This document shows positions 10,785 through 22,192 of a stretch of 64,000 nucleotides of DNA, piece by piece; positions within the stretch are counted from its first letter, which is position 1, and every line of letters starts with the position of its first letter. The translations under genes and the position numbers were made by a program. Source of the stretch: Syncephalastrum monosporum B8922 (Eukaryota > Mucoromycota > Mucoromycetes > Mucorales > Syncephalastraceae); assembly GCA_000697355.1 (NCBI GenBank), contig JNEN01001265.1, forward strand, positions 124,001 to 188,000. Direction: 5' to 3'. Below the pieces are notes generated by a model. It worked only from the letters and a program-made list of their open reading frames with translations, was not told where the DNA came from and did no database searches.

Positions 10785-11057
10785 GTGGAGGGTGTCCCGG
10801 GGTTTGGCAGGCCCTACGACCCAATGAAGCAGACAAGCCGACTGCTAAACCAAACTACCGGGCTTGTATAAAAACAAACAGGGAGGAATGTGAGGGCCCC
10901 TTCCCATGAGGCCATGCCAGGGCCGAAGACGGGTTCCGGTTTGGGCACGAGTCCCAAAGGGTGGAAGAGGATCGACGGGTGCCCATCTCCAAGCGATGGT
11001 CCTCGGGCAACGGACTACCTTCGGGTAGGACGGCTAAGAGGCACCCATTCTTTTTTT
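10785..11057 (+). ncRNA. candidate structured non-coding RNA (about 260-300 nt), class unknown
   Basis: The region is GC-rich within AT-rich flanks, has no long coding frame, and is full of nested complementarity. A 5' domain is closed by CCCGG (10796-10800) with CCGGG (10858-10862), then GTTTGG (10802-10807) with CCAAAC (10850-10855), then AGCAG (10828-10832) with CTGCT (10842-10846). A 3' domain has TTTGGG (10940-10945) with CCCAAA (10953-10958), and GGGTGCC (10977-10983) with GGCACCC (11040-11046). It also has CTACC, a TTCG tetraloop and GGTAG (11015-11028). GGGTG at 10790-10794 could instead pair with CACCC at 11042-11046 as a terminal helix. A TATA box lies upstream, and T7 at 11051-11057 would suit Pol III termination. 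The size and the end-pairing layout would suit RNase P or MRP RNA, but I do not see their conserved core motifs. SRP RNA and snRNA signatures are also absent. Confidence 0.5.
11051..11057 (+). terminator. T-run, possible Pol III terminator
   Basis: Seven T residues lie directly after the last helix of the structured RNA candidate. A longer T-run follows at about 11109-11126. Confidence 0.4.
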
Positions 11058-13911
11058 ATGCAATAGTACAAATGATAAAGAGTAATAAAGAGAGGAAAAG
11101 GCGGGTGATTTTTTTTTTTTTTTTTTGGTTTTCATGCACAGCACGACGCGTCTTTTGTGCCACCCTTTAAGTGGTTGAGGAAATTCTTACTTTCTTTTTC
11201 TTGCTCCTTACCATGGTTTCGAAAGAAAGAGTTTCTTGAGCATGCTCAACGCTCTGTTCTCTTTTAAAGCGCTCTGTTGGCTTATTCTTGTAGTTCACAG
11301 ATTCACACAAAGAGATGTTTCATTAGGCATTGCCTGAATCACACCCAAACCGAATGCAAGAGGGCGAACACTGCCCTTCCCTGTTATCTTAACCATACCA
11401 AAACAAAGCACTGTACCGTTTTACTTTGCGACTGTGACAGACCTCGCTCTCTTTTTGTCTGGAAGCAAGAGTTCATTTTACACACACACAGAAAAGCAAG
11501 AGGACATCACGCGATCACGCATCTGCTTTCTCTTTTGACGATCTCAACTTGAGAACACTGCGCAGGTGATGAGCCTGCCAGGGGTGGATATTGTCAACCA
11601 TCAGAGACAGTCAGCTCCCCACCGTCGTCGACATCAGGAACGCCCACCAGTGCCAAATCCACGAGTATAAGATCGACGAGTGTAAGAACTAGCGAGCAAG
11701 GCTCACTCCTCTCGGCAGGGCCGACCCCAGGAGGGTATATACTATGCTGTATATTTCTATTACTATAATCAAAGGTCTGGAGTTTGGGTTTGTGTGCCTG
11801 TCGGCAACTGCACACGTCATACGGCGTGGCGCGGCTTACAGATATGCACGCTGACACCTGATATTGCGTACAGAAACCGGCTGTCAACCGGCGTGCTACG
11901 GCTTATAGCTCCCCGAGAGAAGTAGCGCAGTGACGCTTGACCTGGATTAAAAACAGGACACAAGATCGGCGGAAGGATCATGCTAAAAACAGGACCGGTA
12001 ATGGATGACTGAGAATACAGTCATGGCTTACGGCCTCGGAATAGAATGCACAACGAACGCTTGACGCTTGACTCTTGAGACTGCATTCGCGACACCAGGA
12101 CGACCGTCAACAGAGCGCCAGCGTACAGCAAAGCCATACCCGTCGAACGGCGTGTCGCGTCTGACGACCCTGGACAGGCTGCACGAGGAACGCTCAACTC
12201 TGACGTCCTCATGGCTAAAGATGCAGTGCAATGTAATTAATAACTAGAAAAAAAGCTGTATATGACTTCACTTACTCGTTAACCGAGCTGCAAGCCACCC
12301 AAGGATGAAGTAAAGTAAGATACCTATAGATAAACGGACGCTGGTAGTATCTGCCACGGAAGCACCTTATCAATTCATTTGGGCTTGCCTTTGTGCCGGT
12401 GGACATCTTGACCCGGCCGAACCATTGTCAAGGAACCATATATGCAGCACACTCCCATTGTCTTACCATGACGTCCTACCAAAGGCACCACAAACACAAG
12501 CTGGACATAAAGTGTTACCTTCGAGCCAGAGCGTCCATTCATAGGCTCAATTGTCAACCGAACAGAACAAGGCCACCCGTCTCAGGCAGCATTCTTAGCG
12601 ATATGATAAAGTAGCGATCAGCATCATCAATAAGACGTAAGAGTTATGTCCACTTACAATTAAGAATCGCAATCGGGGACCGACCGGACTGTCATTCCCG
12701 CTGCTGAGGGACAATGGTACAGTTCCGGGGATACCGAGAGGCCCAGATCGACGTTCCGGGCGTTCGGGACTATTCAAGGATAGAACAGCAGAGCACACAC
12801 ACAGATGTAACCCTGTCTGACTACGAGAACGACGGCGCGCGTTGGGCGGCTGTGCTGATTTCTGCGGGCAGCGGCTGACGCGTGGCTCCCTGTTCAAATT
12901 CACTGCTGTAGTGCATAATGCCCTGTGAATGGCGCATCAAGGGATTAAACATATCATCGTGTAAGATCTCCTTTGTGTCATCTGTCTTTCTGCATGTTCT
13001 TTTTTTTTTTCAGGTAGAAACAAAGGGACTTCCTTTTCTTTTAAGTGGAATTAGGATGATGGGTGGGTGTTGCGTGCTTATATGTACACATACTGCACAC
13101 CGTAAGGCTCCATCTGTATTTATTCCTGATCGCAGAAAGAAAAACTGAGTCCTCATTGGCACTACGCTTAATTAGCAGGGTCATGGGTTATGTTCAAATG
13201 GTATGCGTATGTCGTCAGATATTCTACCACAAGGACCATCTGCGCGGTCCGTGTCTATGACAGATGACTATAGATGATGCAACTTATCAATCTGTGAAGA
13301 TCTCATTGTACATATCACGCTATAGCTGCTGGCACAAATGACGCTGCTCATACGACAGTTCAATAATTTCTCCGCAGCACCCAATCTCGGTTACGCTTCT
13401 TTGTTTGGCATTGTTTTTTCTTTCTTAGCACAAAAAGCCCTTTAATATGTTTTAGTCAAGTGGGGTGCACCGGCGGTATATGGAGATATTTATAGCCCAT
13501 GAGTATCAGAATATGGTACGCTGCAACGCTGCGGACGAGTGACGGGATGGCCATTACAGATGCGTCACACAGGCTCACACGCGCGCGTGAGATCGCATGG
13601 CCTGAAAGGAAAAAAAATTTTTTTTGAGCGCTAATATCAGGCGGGGATGAACACAAGACTTTTAGGCACTTTGCCTTTTGAGAGATTGGTGTGCCTGAAA
13701 ATTGCCAATGACGTACAGCGGAGGTGGAATTGAGCTCTAGGCGCACGGGCAATCATCGGCACTGCGCCAGTCACGGGCACCCTTCTATTTTTTTTTTTTA
13801 TTTTTTTTTTTTTTGCGGGTCTGTCTTAAAAGCAAAGAGGAACGCGGACAGACTTTTTCCTTTGCTTCTTTTTCACTTTTTCCCCAATTCTTACTAAATT
13901 GCCGCACTCGA
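11058..13911. other. gene-poor region, possible repeat relics
   Basis: No gene is supported in this 2.8 kb. Between about 11550 and 12240 several short motifs recur. TAAAAACAGGAC is present at about 11948 and 11984, GACGCTTGAC at about 11931 and 12061, and two GGC-TTA-type segments lie around 11830 and 11900. These may be relics of a degenerate repetitive element. An A8T8 palindrome lies at 13610-13625 and long T-runs at about 13790-13815. Open frames here are short and have no domain. Confidence 0.35.
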
Positions 13912-13965
13912 ATGGCAGTTAATATCATATCCAACTGTATCTATTCGAATAATTCTCTGAATTGA
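13912..13965 (+). promoter_or_regulatory. upstream small ORF 1 in the SAMDC leader
   Basis: ATG at 13912 opens 17 codons (MAVNIISNCIYSNNSLN) and stops at TGA, about 290 nt before the SAMDC start. Whether it is translated depends on where transcription begins. SAMDC mRNAs of animals and plants are known to use small upstream ORFs for polyamine control. Confidence 0.35.
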
Positions 13966-14049
13966 TCCCACTCTTCACAAACACACAACGCGCCACCTGT
14001 TTTTTGACGGCACAACCAACTTTTTCTTAACTATTCCAACAACCCTGCT

Positions 14050-14136
14050 ATGAAATCTGATCCCTTAAGGAACAACCTCGTCCGATATTTAATTAGTTTA
14101 CCCTTTCGATTGCACTTTTCCAACTTTTGGTCCTGA
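14050..14136 (+). promoter_or_regulatory. upstream small ORF 2 in the SAMDC leader
   Basis: ATG at 14050 opens 28 codons and ends at TGA 14134-14136, 121 nt before the main start. No ATG occurs between it and the SAMDC start, so ribosomes could reinitiate. The C-terminal part reads LISLPFRLHFSNFWS and is unlike the mammalian MAGDIS peptide. Confidence 0.4.
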
Positions 14137-14257
14137 CAGCCCCCAAACGTAAATAACCCAATTAACCCACGCGCACACAACGAAACCAAGAACACACAAG
14201 AACAAAAACAAGAAAAGCAACACCACAAACAAAAAGCAAGAAACCAAATAGACATAA

Positions 14258-15404
14258 ATGGCGTTTGATACTCCCGTGGCTCCTCCACCTCCGATCGCCG
14301 GCGAAAACTACTCCGCAGAACAAGGCTGCTTCGAAGGCCCTGAAAAACTCCTCGAAATCTGGTTCTCCCCAGCTCCCATCCAAGAATGTAACCTCCGTCA
14401 CGTCGATCGCGCCGTATGGGATGCCATGCTCGCTACCGTACGCTGCACTGTCCTCGACGTTATTACGAACCCCCACGCTGATGCCTACCTCCTAAGGTAA
14501 GTAAAGAAGGAAAAGGGAATAGAGGTTTGGAACGCGAGCTCACCCTGATTGTTTACTTTGCAGTGAGTCATCCATGTTTGTCTATCCACACAAGCTTATG
14601 ATCAAGACCTGCGGTGCGACGACGCTACTCAAGTCGCTGCCGCTCATTATGGATATTGCCAAGATCCACTGCGGATTCACATCAGTATATCGAGTTTTCT
14701 ATTCCCGCAAATCCTTCCTGTTTCCTGAACGTCAAGTGGGTCCCCACCGTAGTTGGGATGAAGAGGTCGAGTATCTTGACGCGCATGTCCAGAACGGCGA
14801 GGCGTTTGTTGCGGGTGAGCCCGACGACCAGTGGTTCCTCTACTTGACGCCCCCGGCCTATGATGCCCCTACGCATGATGATACGATCGAGATCCTAATG
14901 ACGCAGCTGGACCGCAAGGCTATGCTGCCTTTCTATCAAAAACTCGACGAGCCCAGTGGCATCCCTGGTGGCCAGCGCGTCGATCGGGACACCGGTCTGG
15001 AGACCGTGTACCCAAAAGCCCAAGTGGACTCTTACCTCTTCGAACCGTGCGGCTATTCGGCCAATGGTCTCCTCGACGAGGGTTACTACACGATCCACGT
15101 CACACCCGAGCCCCAATGCTCTTACGCGTCCTTTGAAACCACCATCCCCGCTACGGCGTCGCACCCTCTCCAGCAGGTCGGCAAGCACCGCGACCCTCGC
15201 GTCGAATCGGCGCGCATGCTTATTCGCCAGGTTGTCGATATCTTCCAGCCCGGGCGCTTCACTGCCACCTACTTTAGACCAACGGACGACGCAAGCGTGG
15301 TGACCAGCACCATGGATCGCTTTGGTGGCTACAAACGCACCGAAAAGAGAGTGCGCGCCTTTCATGGCTATGATTTCTGTCTGGCCCAGTACACCAAGAT
15401 TTAG
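14258..15404 (+). CDS. SPE2: S-adenosylmethionine decarboxylase proenzyme
   Basis: Makes decarboxylated SAM, the aminopropyl donor for spermidine and spermine synthesis. It is a pyruvoyl enzyme formed by self-cleavage. Two exons (14258-14496, 14564-15404) give 359 residues, normal for the eukaryotic family. The intron sits exactly before the processing site: YLLS-ESSMFV, with cleavage expected between Glu81 and Ser82, whose Ser becomes the pyruvoyl group. The catalytic Cys is seen in KLMIKTCGATTLL (Cys96). Other family signatures are LFEPCGYSANGL, YYTIHVTPEPQCSYASFET and the C-terminal region FHGYDFCLAQY. Two small upstream ORFs precede it. The neighbouring tomosyn-like gene is convergent, about 95 bp away. 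Confidence 0.95.
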
Positions 15405-15499
15405 AATATACACACACAGAGAACAGAGATTGAACGATATACGCTATACGATAAACGATTTATACGGTAACGGACACGATGCCCTCCCTTCTGGCTTTA

Positions 15500-18400
15500 T
15501 CAGAATTCCCACCATTTTTTCTTCGCCTGTCGTTCGTTGAGGTCTCGTACGGCCTTTAAAAAGTCGTTCGAGGCGTCGTTCATATCTTGGAACTTGGTTT
15601 CCAACTGATTCAGTCGCTCACCGCGTTCGTTCATCTTGTTGCCCAATTCCTTGAACACCCCGCCCAATCCACCTGAGCTGCTTTCGCCGCCTGTGGAATC
15701 TGTGCGTCTTTCTCCTGCTCCTGCTCCACCGGGACGTTGCAAAAGCTGTTGTCTTTGTTGTTGATGTTGCTGCTCTCTTGTGAGTGGTTCTTGTTTACCG
15801 ACTGGGTCGAATGTGTGAGATAAGTATACAATGCTTTTCCTAAAGCGTGATTAACACTTACACAAGGTATTGAGTTCAGGCACGGTCACCGGCCCCTTTT
15901 GGAAAGCGGTTTGCACGGTATCCAGCCATGACTTTTTCGTCTTTTGTGCCGCCTCTGCGGCCACTGTGGTCGGATGCGGGGGAATCCTGATTTGGTTGTC
16001 GTGCAGCATCACCGACTCGCCGTTGGGTATCTCGTTCTGCAGGAGAATCAGAATTTGCTGCAGCTCAAAGCGGCCCGACCATGCTGTCACGCGGCCATCG
16101 CCACTCAGCGACACCTCACGCGTGAGATATTCGGCAGGAAGGTTGACCTTGGCGACGGGTTCCAGCATCGGCAGGGTATTGACGAGGATGGCACCGCTTT
16201 GCATGACAGTGACGAGACACACGATGGCCTCTATCTTGGCAATCCGGCTTACCACGACACGGTCGTTGCCCATGACTTCCTGCACATCAAGTTGGAAAAG
16301 ACGTACGGCACAGCCGCCCAAGAACACGCTAATCAGAGTCGGGGTCACCAACACGAGCAGGTGCGGGTCGACCTGTGGTTGGTAGTCGACCTTGGCCTGC
16401 ACACGTTTGCTGCCTGAACGTCCAGTCTCTTCATCGGCTGCGTTGACCGCAGGCTCCTCATGCGTGCTGCCTGGCAAGGGCGGTGCTCCGTCGCGATCGA
16501 GCTTGCGGCCTTTCTGTTTCACAGAGAACTTGCGGGTTGTCTTGCGCAAGAGCGATAGCGACTTGTCGCTCCCTTTACTGCTACCACCATCGTCCTCCCT
16601 CGAATCTTGTGATTTTCGCCCGGGACTTTCTGCTGAGCCTTGTTGCGACGGGATGCTCTCTTCGCCGGTTGGTGATTTCTGCTGAGGCGCATCCTCTACG
16701 TTGAAGAGCAGAAGGTCCAGTATGGGCTTACCAGACGGCAAGTCGAGCGCTCGGTCGTACTCGCTTCCGCGCGTCTCCTCCGTGATTGATATATCGTATT
16801 GGTATAAATACCCGTTTTCATGTCCAATAAAAAGCTGTGCGGTCGGATATTCCACTAGACCATGTCAGGGAGTGTAACACAGAGGTGCTAAGCAAATGCC
16901 TTACTGTTGGAAGAAGAGTATGTATAAAGGATCTTGAGGGAGGTGACCTTGACCGTTTGTGGAGGCATCGTCGTCTCAGGTTCAACATCTGTTTTTGGCG
17001 GGGCCACTAGCTCATCGTTTGTGAATATCACTCACCCAACGCCTTTTCCTACTGTACCTTTAACAGGCGGCTTGACGAAAACAACGCTGTATGCCGTCGT
17101 GTTGATGACATAGGTGTGGCCATCTGTGGTTGTCAGCGCCAGTCTAAAAAACGGTAAGTACACAATCATGCAGATGCTTTGGCAATTTCGCTCACAAATC
17201 ATCGCGTTCGCCTACAGCCATTATGCTGACTGAAGCACCATCCAAGTGTGCCTTCAGCGTAGGGACATAGCCCACTTGCTGACTGTAAAGGCATTCCACA
17301 TGGATTGGAAGTGACTCGGTCGGCGGTTTTTCGTCTGCTGCTACTGTAGTTTGGTTTTCTGGCGCAACTTCTTCAGCATCGTTGTGCTCCACAGGTGACT
17401 GGCGCCCCTCGCTCCGTACAGTTTCTGCAGATTCAGCAGGCGCCATGCGGTCAGCATCTGTCCGTTCTACATCAGGTTCACCTTCTGCCGTTTTCACGAT
17501 CTCGGTAGCTACAGCAGGTGGCGGGGATGATTGAGGCGTATCGCCCACAGGTGCCTCATGTACCCCTTCCTGCAGAGGTTGCATTTCGTCACGTTTCATG
17601 TCGTCGAGAAGCTCAGAAATCTCCTTGAGGGTATCGTCACAATTATCTACAAATGTCTGCTGCATCGACCGATCATTCGACGCGTCTTGCTTGTAGTTGA
17701 ATTTGAGCAAGGTCTGGTTACTGAACGCAAGGTAGAGGGCGCCCGTAGCAGGGTCAAATTCAAGTTGTGTAATGTAAGCATCCTTTTCTTGGATGTGGTC
17801 GCGGCATTGAATGGTGAGGTGCGGGAGCGGTCGAAGGCCGGTGAAGGATGCATCCCAGAAACGTATAACCTCGGCTTCGTGAATAGTGATCAAGATGTCG
17901 TTCGAAGGAAACCGGTAAATATGCCCAGCCCCTGCAGCACCGCCTGTCAGCGGCAAATAATGTGTCGCAGATGGAGGAACGCTGGTGAGCATTCGAAAGG
18001 TATGTTCCGGAATCTGACTGATGTGGAAGAAGCGCGCCACAGGTGGATCCAGGAAGTCCATGGCAGGAGGAGGTGTCAGTAGAGGATAGCCATGGTCGAG
18101 ACCATACGAGCGTAATGCGCCATCGCTACCCACCACGGCAATACCGAGCGGGTTCCGCGCGCCGAGAAAATAGGGCTCGCTGCCCAACAGGACGAATTCG
18201 GCTACATCCACGGGAGTAGGCAATATTGTCTGCTTACGTGCCTCGTTATCATTTCCATTGAATTCCATCACATGCAGTCCCTTGATATCAGGCAGATCAG
18301 AACCACCAGCCGCGATCAGGTACGATTTGTCCTTGGCCTGATCAAGGTACCAAGTGAGTTGATAGATAGGCTCACACGGTTCAGTTGGAGGGGATGACGA

Positions 18401-19422
18401 CGGGCAAGCTTGGAAGACGCGGCGCGAGAAGAGAGGTCTTTGGTCGTTGCGGATGTCCCATAAGTGCATGGACCCATCATCGTAGCCAATCATAAATTTC
18501 TGACCGCAGGGACTCCATGCGAGGCATGTCAGGTGTTGCTCGCGGCCAATGCCAAAGGTGCGACGGATGGTCTGATCACGGATACTCCACATGTAGACGC
18601 CGGACTCGTATCCAATGAGCAGTGTGTTGAGGTCAGAAGGATGCATATGTAACGCTACAACAACGCTCTGTTTCTCGGGCGGGCCTGGTTCACCCGTTGT
18701 TTGCTCTTTCTCGAGCTGCACCAAATCAGGGATACCGTACTCTGACGAGAATTGGCCCGTGCTCGTATCGAAAATGTCGACGTTGCCATCCGCAAATCCG
18801 ACAAGCAGCCAGTGAGTGCCGATTAAGTATTCAAGACAGGTGATGATGCTGGGCGTAGTGACGGCATGCTGAGGGCGCTTTGATCGTAGATCGTAAGTGA
18901 CAATAACATTCTTCATATCAACGGCCACCAGTAAGGGATATCCGGTCTTGAAGACAAGATACTTGATCCGTGTCTCGCTCTGGAGCGTCAACGGAGCTGA
19001 TAGACCTTTTCCGAATATCCGTATGAATGTCGATGATTCTGAACCGCCCGCTGTGCCATTTCAGAGAATGAAAAATTTAAAATAAGGAACAATATAAGTA
19101 AAAGGATGCTTTTCAGGGGGGGGGCGCTTATCAAATCTTATTTACCAACGGCTAATAAACCGGACGCAGGGTCGAATGCCGTGGCGGATATAGTTGCAGG
19201 AAGACCGTAGGACGTCAACTGTAGTAAGACAACACTGGTCAGTAGAGATGAAACAAGACTGGTATGTACGGTCAGGCATACAGGTAAGAGGCCAATGGCT
19301 GCTGAATCAAGGGATTCGGACAGGTTTTTTTCGAGCCGTTTGTCTTTGGACAGTACAGAGCGAGTGAGTGCATTGTCTCTTGCACGTTGCGCAAAGCCTG
19401 ACAACTTGTCGAAGATGGTCAT
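15500..19422 (-). CDS. tomosyn/Sro7/Lgl family WD40 protein with C-terminal R-SNARE motif
   Basis: Regulator of exocytosis. Family members carry two WD40 propellers and bind Sec9/SNAP-25-type SNAREs. The start is ATG 19422 (MTIFDKLSGFAQRARDNAL) after in-frame non-coding sequence. The N-terminal exon continues with LTSYGLPATISATAFDPASG, the typical first Lgl/tomosyn blade. WD repeats follow (CLAWSPCGQKFMIGYDDGSM in the 18991-17192 exon). The loop between propellers is long and acidic. The 16855-15851 exon ends ELNTL and is spliced to FGKQEPLTREQ. The last exon ends with a VAMP-like SNARE helix (NERGERLNQLETKFQDMNDA) and stops after KKKWWEF. The central R of the R-SNARE zero layer fits the ERGERL stretch. 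The SNARE tail makes it tomosyn-like rather than Lgl-like. The length is about 1,100 residues, and internal junctions near 16860-17190 were not resolved exactly. Confidence 0.85.
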
Positions 19423-20632
19423 TAGTAGATCACTTAAAAGAGAGTGATGTCCAGACTCGCGACAAAAAAAAGCGTGCTTCAAACGCCGCTCCGATACACA
19501 CGCGCACATTTTAGAAATCCTGCATTGACACCGATGTTTTCTGCAGTAATAATGAATCACTGCATTAATACTGCACTATGTCTACGTCTTATACTGCAGA
19601 ATTGTAACAGCTTCTTACACAAGCGTTTTCAAAGAGTTATGATTGATATGAGCCCATGCACGCGTTATTGTACCTAGACTTATGGGGTACGTGATACGTT
19701 CTGGAGAAAATACATGCCGAAGTTATAACTATCGAAACGTACTCTCTTATGGTCCTTTCAATATTTAACAAGTAGTAACAGCTTTTTATAGGCTATGTGC
19801 TGCACATATTGTAATCCCTGTATTATTCGGGCAAGATTTATCACATGTTGCTGAAAATTTGGCTTCGATCCATTAACTTCTGAAATCTCTGGCTCCTGAG
19901 CTGAATATTGTGAGTGGAATGTAAAGAAGGATATCAGTAGCTGTCAGTCCTTATAAATGTACTCAAATGATGAAAACATGCTGAAAATATGGTCTCTGTC
20001 ATAATCCGCAAGACGCTGTGACGTTTTTTACGAATGCTCCAAGCAGTATTCCTACGTCCGACTATATGTCAGTCTGCACCTTCAAGTTCAGTCAAATATA
20101 GCATGTCTTTTGTATTCATGATCATGTAGAGAACACGCACTATTAGAGCTCTGTGCGTTGCCACCAGTCTGCAAGTCTGCCACAGCTCAAGTATAATCAT
20201 GGACGATTTGTCACGGCCAGTATAGTACGAAGTCTACCAAGGACGCACTACGTGGTTCGGCATCAGTAAGCTTTGGATAAACGACCATAAAGCACGCACC
20301 AGTACCAGCAAGGGAAAATAGATGGAACTACAGTATAAGCTCGCATAAGCTGCTATGCATTTAGATGGAAGCTAGTATTACAATCTTGATGCAACCCTTC
20401 TATGCGAATAATAAAGTCTAGGGAGAAGCTGTGTGAGTCGATATACATTTATGTCAAGATTCAAACGCTTTCCATTTCTGTCCAGCGAACAGATTCTTAT
20501 TCGTTGTATGTACAAAAAAATCGCATTTCATCTGTCATATAAGGAGATACGGTTACAGTGTGTTCATTTTTCGTACCGAGAAAACGCTACATCGCCTTGT
20601 CTGATTCTGCGTGCGTGTACACGCCGGGAAAC
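19423..20632. other. intergenic between divergent tomosyn-like and AKR genes
   Basis: AT-rich and without a recognisable gene or RNA. It holds the tomosyn-like promoter. Confidence 0.5.
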
Positions 20633-20747
20633 AACCCGCTAAAAATCTCCGGGTTGACGCAAGTCATGCAATGAAGCTAGCAGACCGGACTTCAAATATA
20701 CCCGGCTTTCGGGTTGAAATATAAGCTTAAGCCCGAGAAAAAACCCG
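20633..20747. promoter_or_regulatory. cluster of CGGGTT motifs upstream of aldo-keto reductase
   Basis: Five CCCG/CGGG cores lie in 115 bp: AACCCG 20633-20638, CGGGTTG 20650-20656, ACCCGG 20700-20705, CGGGTTG 20710-20716 and AACCCG 20742-20747. The third and fourth form the perfect inverted repeat ACCCG-GCTTT-CGGGT. The cluster ends 77 bp before the AKR start codon, a good place for a zinc-finger activator. Confidence 0.55.
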
Positions 20748-20823
20748 ATCGAGAAACGTTAAAACCTTGCTACGAAACCTTCCTTGTCCTTCCCACCTTT
20801 TTCTCATTTTACGTTTCTAAACC

Positions 20824-22117
20824 ATGGCTTTGAACCGCACCTACAGTAGGTCACTCATGACGCGTCGTGTATAGATGCTCAACTCCCCCTTAGCTCTTAA
20901 CACTGGCGCCAAGATCCCCACTGTTGGTAAGTCGAGCTACCCATCCTTTCTGCCACCAAATATACAGGATCGAGTTAACACGTTCTTCTGCAGGTCTTGG
21001 TACCTGGCTCTCTAAGCCCGATGAGGTCCGCAAGGCTGTCCTCTGCGCTCTTCAAACTGGTAGATACCTCGCAATAAGGGAAAGAGCCATACTCACCTGC
21101 ATGACTAGGCTACCGCCACCTTGACTGCGCTTACGTGTACTGCAACGAGGACGAGGTCGGCCAAGGCATTCAGCAGTCGGGCATCCCGCGTGAGGAGATT
21201 TTCATTACCTCCAAGGTCTGGAACACTCACCACCGCCCCGAGTATGTTAAGGCCAACTGCAAGGCCTCGCTGAAGGCTCTCGGCGTTGAGTACCTCGACT
21301 TGTACTTAATTCACTGGCCTGTGTACGTATTCAGTAACTGTATATATACGTCGAAATAAGACTCTAACCGTCCCGTTCTATAGCTCCTTCGTCCCCAAGG
21401 GCAAGCCGGAAGACACCCCTACTGTGCCCGACAGCGAGTACCTGAACCCTCAGAAGTAGGTTGTGACAACCCGGGGAGAAGCTAGGTCAAACTGATTTGC
21501 TCGTTTGCTACGTAGGGATGGTAAGATCGACATTGAGGAGATTGACTACCTCGAGACCTGGAAGGCTATGGAGGAGCTGGTGGATGAGGGTCTCGTCAAG
21601 GCCATTGGTGTCTCCAACTTTGATATTCCCAAGATCCAGCATATTCTGAAGGGCTGTCGTATCCGCCCTGCTGCCAACCAGGTTGAACTTCACCCAGCTC
21701 TGCTTCAGACCGAGCTGCTTGCTTTCTGTGAGCAAGAAAAGATCCACATCACTGCCTACTCGCCCCTTGGTAACAACATCTATGGCAAGGAGCGTGTCGT
21801 CGATTACCCCGTGGTAAGAACACAGTGGTTTATGTTTGGGCTCCGAGAAGAAAAAAGTTATTAATGAGGATATATGTATATAGATCACCGATCTGGCCAA
21901 GAAACTGAACAAGACGCCCGCTCAGATCTGTATTGCATTTGCTGCCCAGCGTGGTGTGTCTGTGATTCCCAAGAGTGTGACTCCTTCGCGCATTGCCGAG
22001 AACTTCCAGGACTTCGTCCTCGAGAAGGAGGACTTTGATGCTGTTGCCAGCCTGGGTGCTCGTAACATCCGCTACAATGACCCCGGTACCGAGAACTGGA
22101 ACTACAAGATCTTCTAA
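20824..22117 (+). CDS. aldo-keto reductase
   Basis: NADPH-dependent (alpha/beta)8 barrel oxidoreductase of the AKR superfamily, acting on aldehydes or sugar aldehydes and ketones. Small exons were joined in frame: MALNRTY-T, then [11 protein letters not shown], then [22 protein letters not shown], then [19 protein letters not shown]. The catalytic tetrad is present: Asp of HLDCA, Tyr of AYVYCNE, Lys of [11 protein letters not shown] and His of YLIHWP. Later motifs are [24 protein letters not shown] and the coenzyme loop [16 protein letters not shown]. The C-terminus is NWNYKIF. The length is near 310 residues, as usual. It resembles fungal glycerol dehydrogenase, aldehyde reductase and D-arabinose dehydrogenase types, and the substrate cannot be assigned. 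The 3' end lies 75 bp from the convergent RING gene. Confidence 0.92.
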
Positions 22118-22192
22118 ATGTATACTCCTTGTTTATTTTAACGTTAATGCGTGTATGTAAAAAATAAAAATCTCGATTTCTTGTACAATCTA

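Noticed and set aside
10884..10900. Slight likeness of GGAATGTGAGGG to the 5' end of 7SK RNA
   Set aside because: Only a few bases agree, and the paired GATC motif of 7SK is missing.
11550..12920. LTR retrotransposon or solo LTR
   Set aside because: No paired terminal repeats, primer-binding site, target duplication or pol frame could be found.
13610..13625. A8T8 palindrome as a terminator or origin
   Set aside because: Only a rigid A-tract; no other signal supports a function.
14031..14476. Minus-strand frames over the SAMDC leader and first exon
   Set aside because: Antisense to a certain gene, with Phe/Cys-rich composition from A-rich leader sequence.
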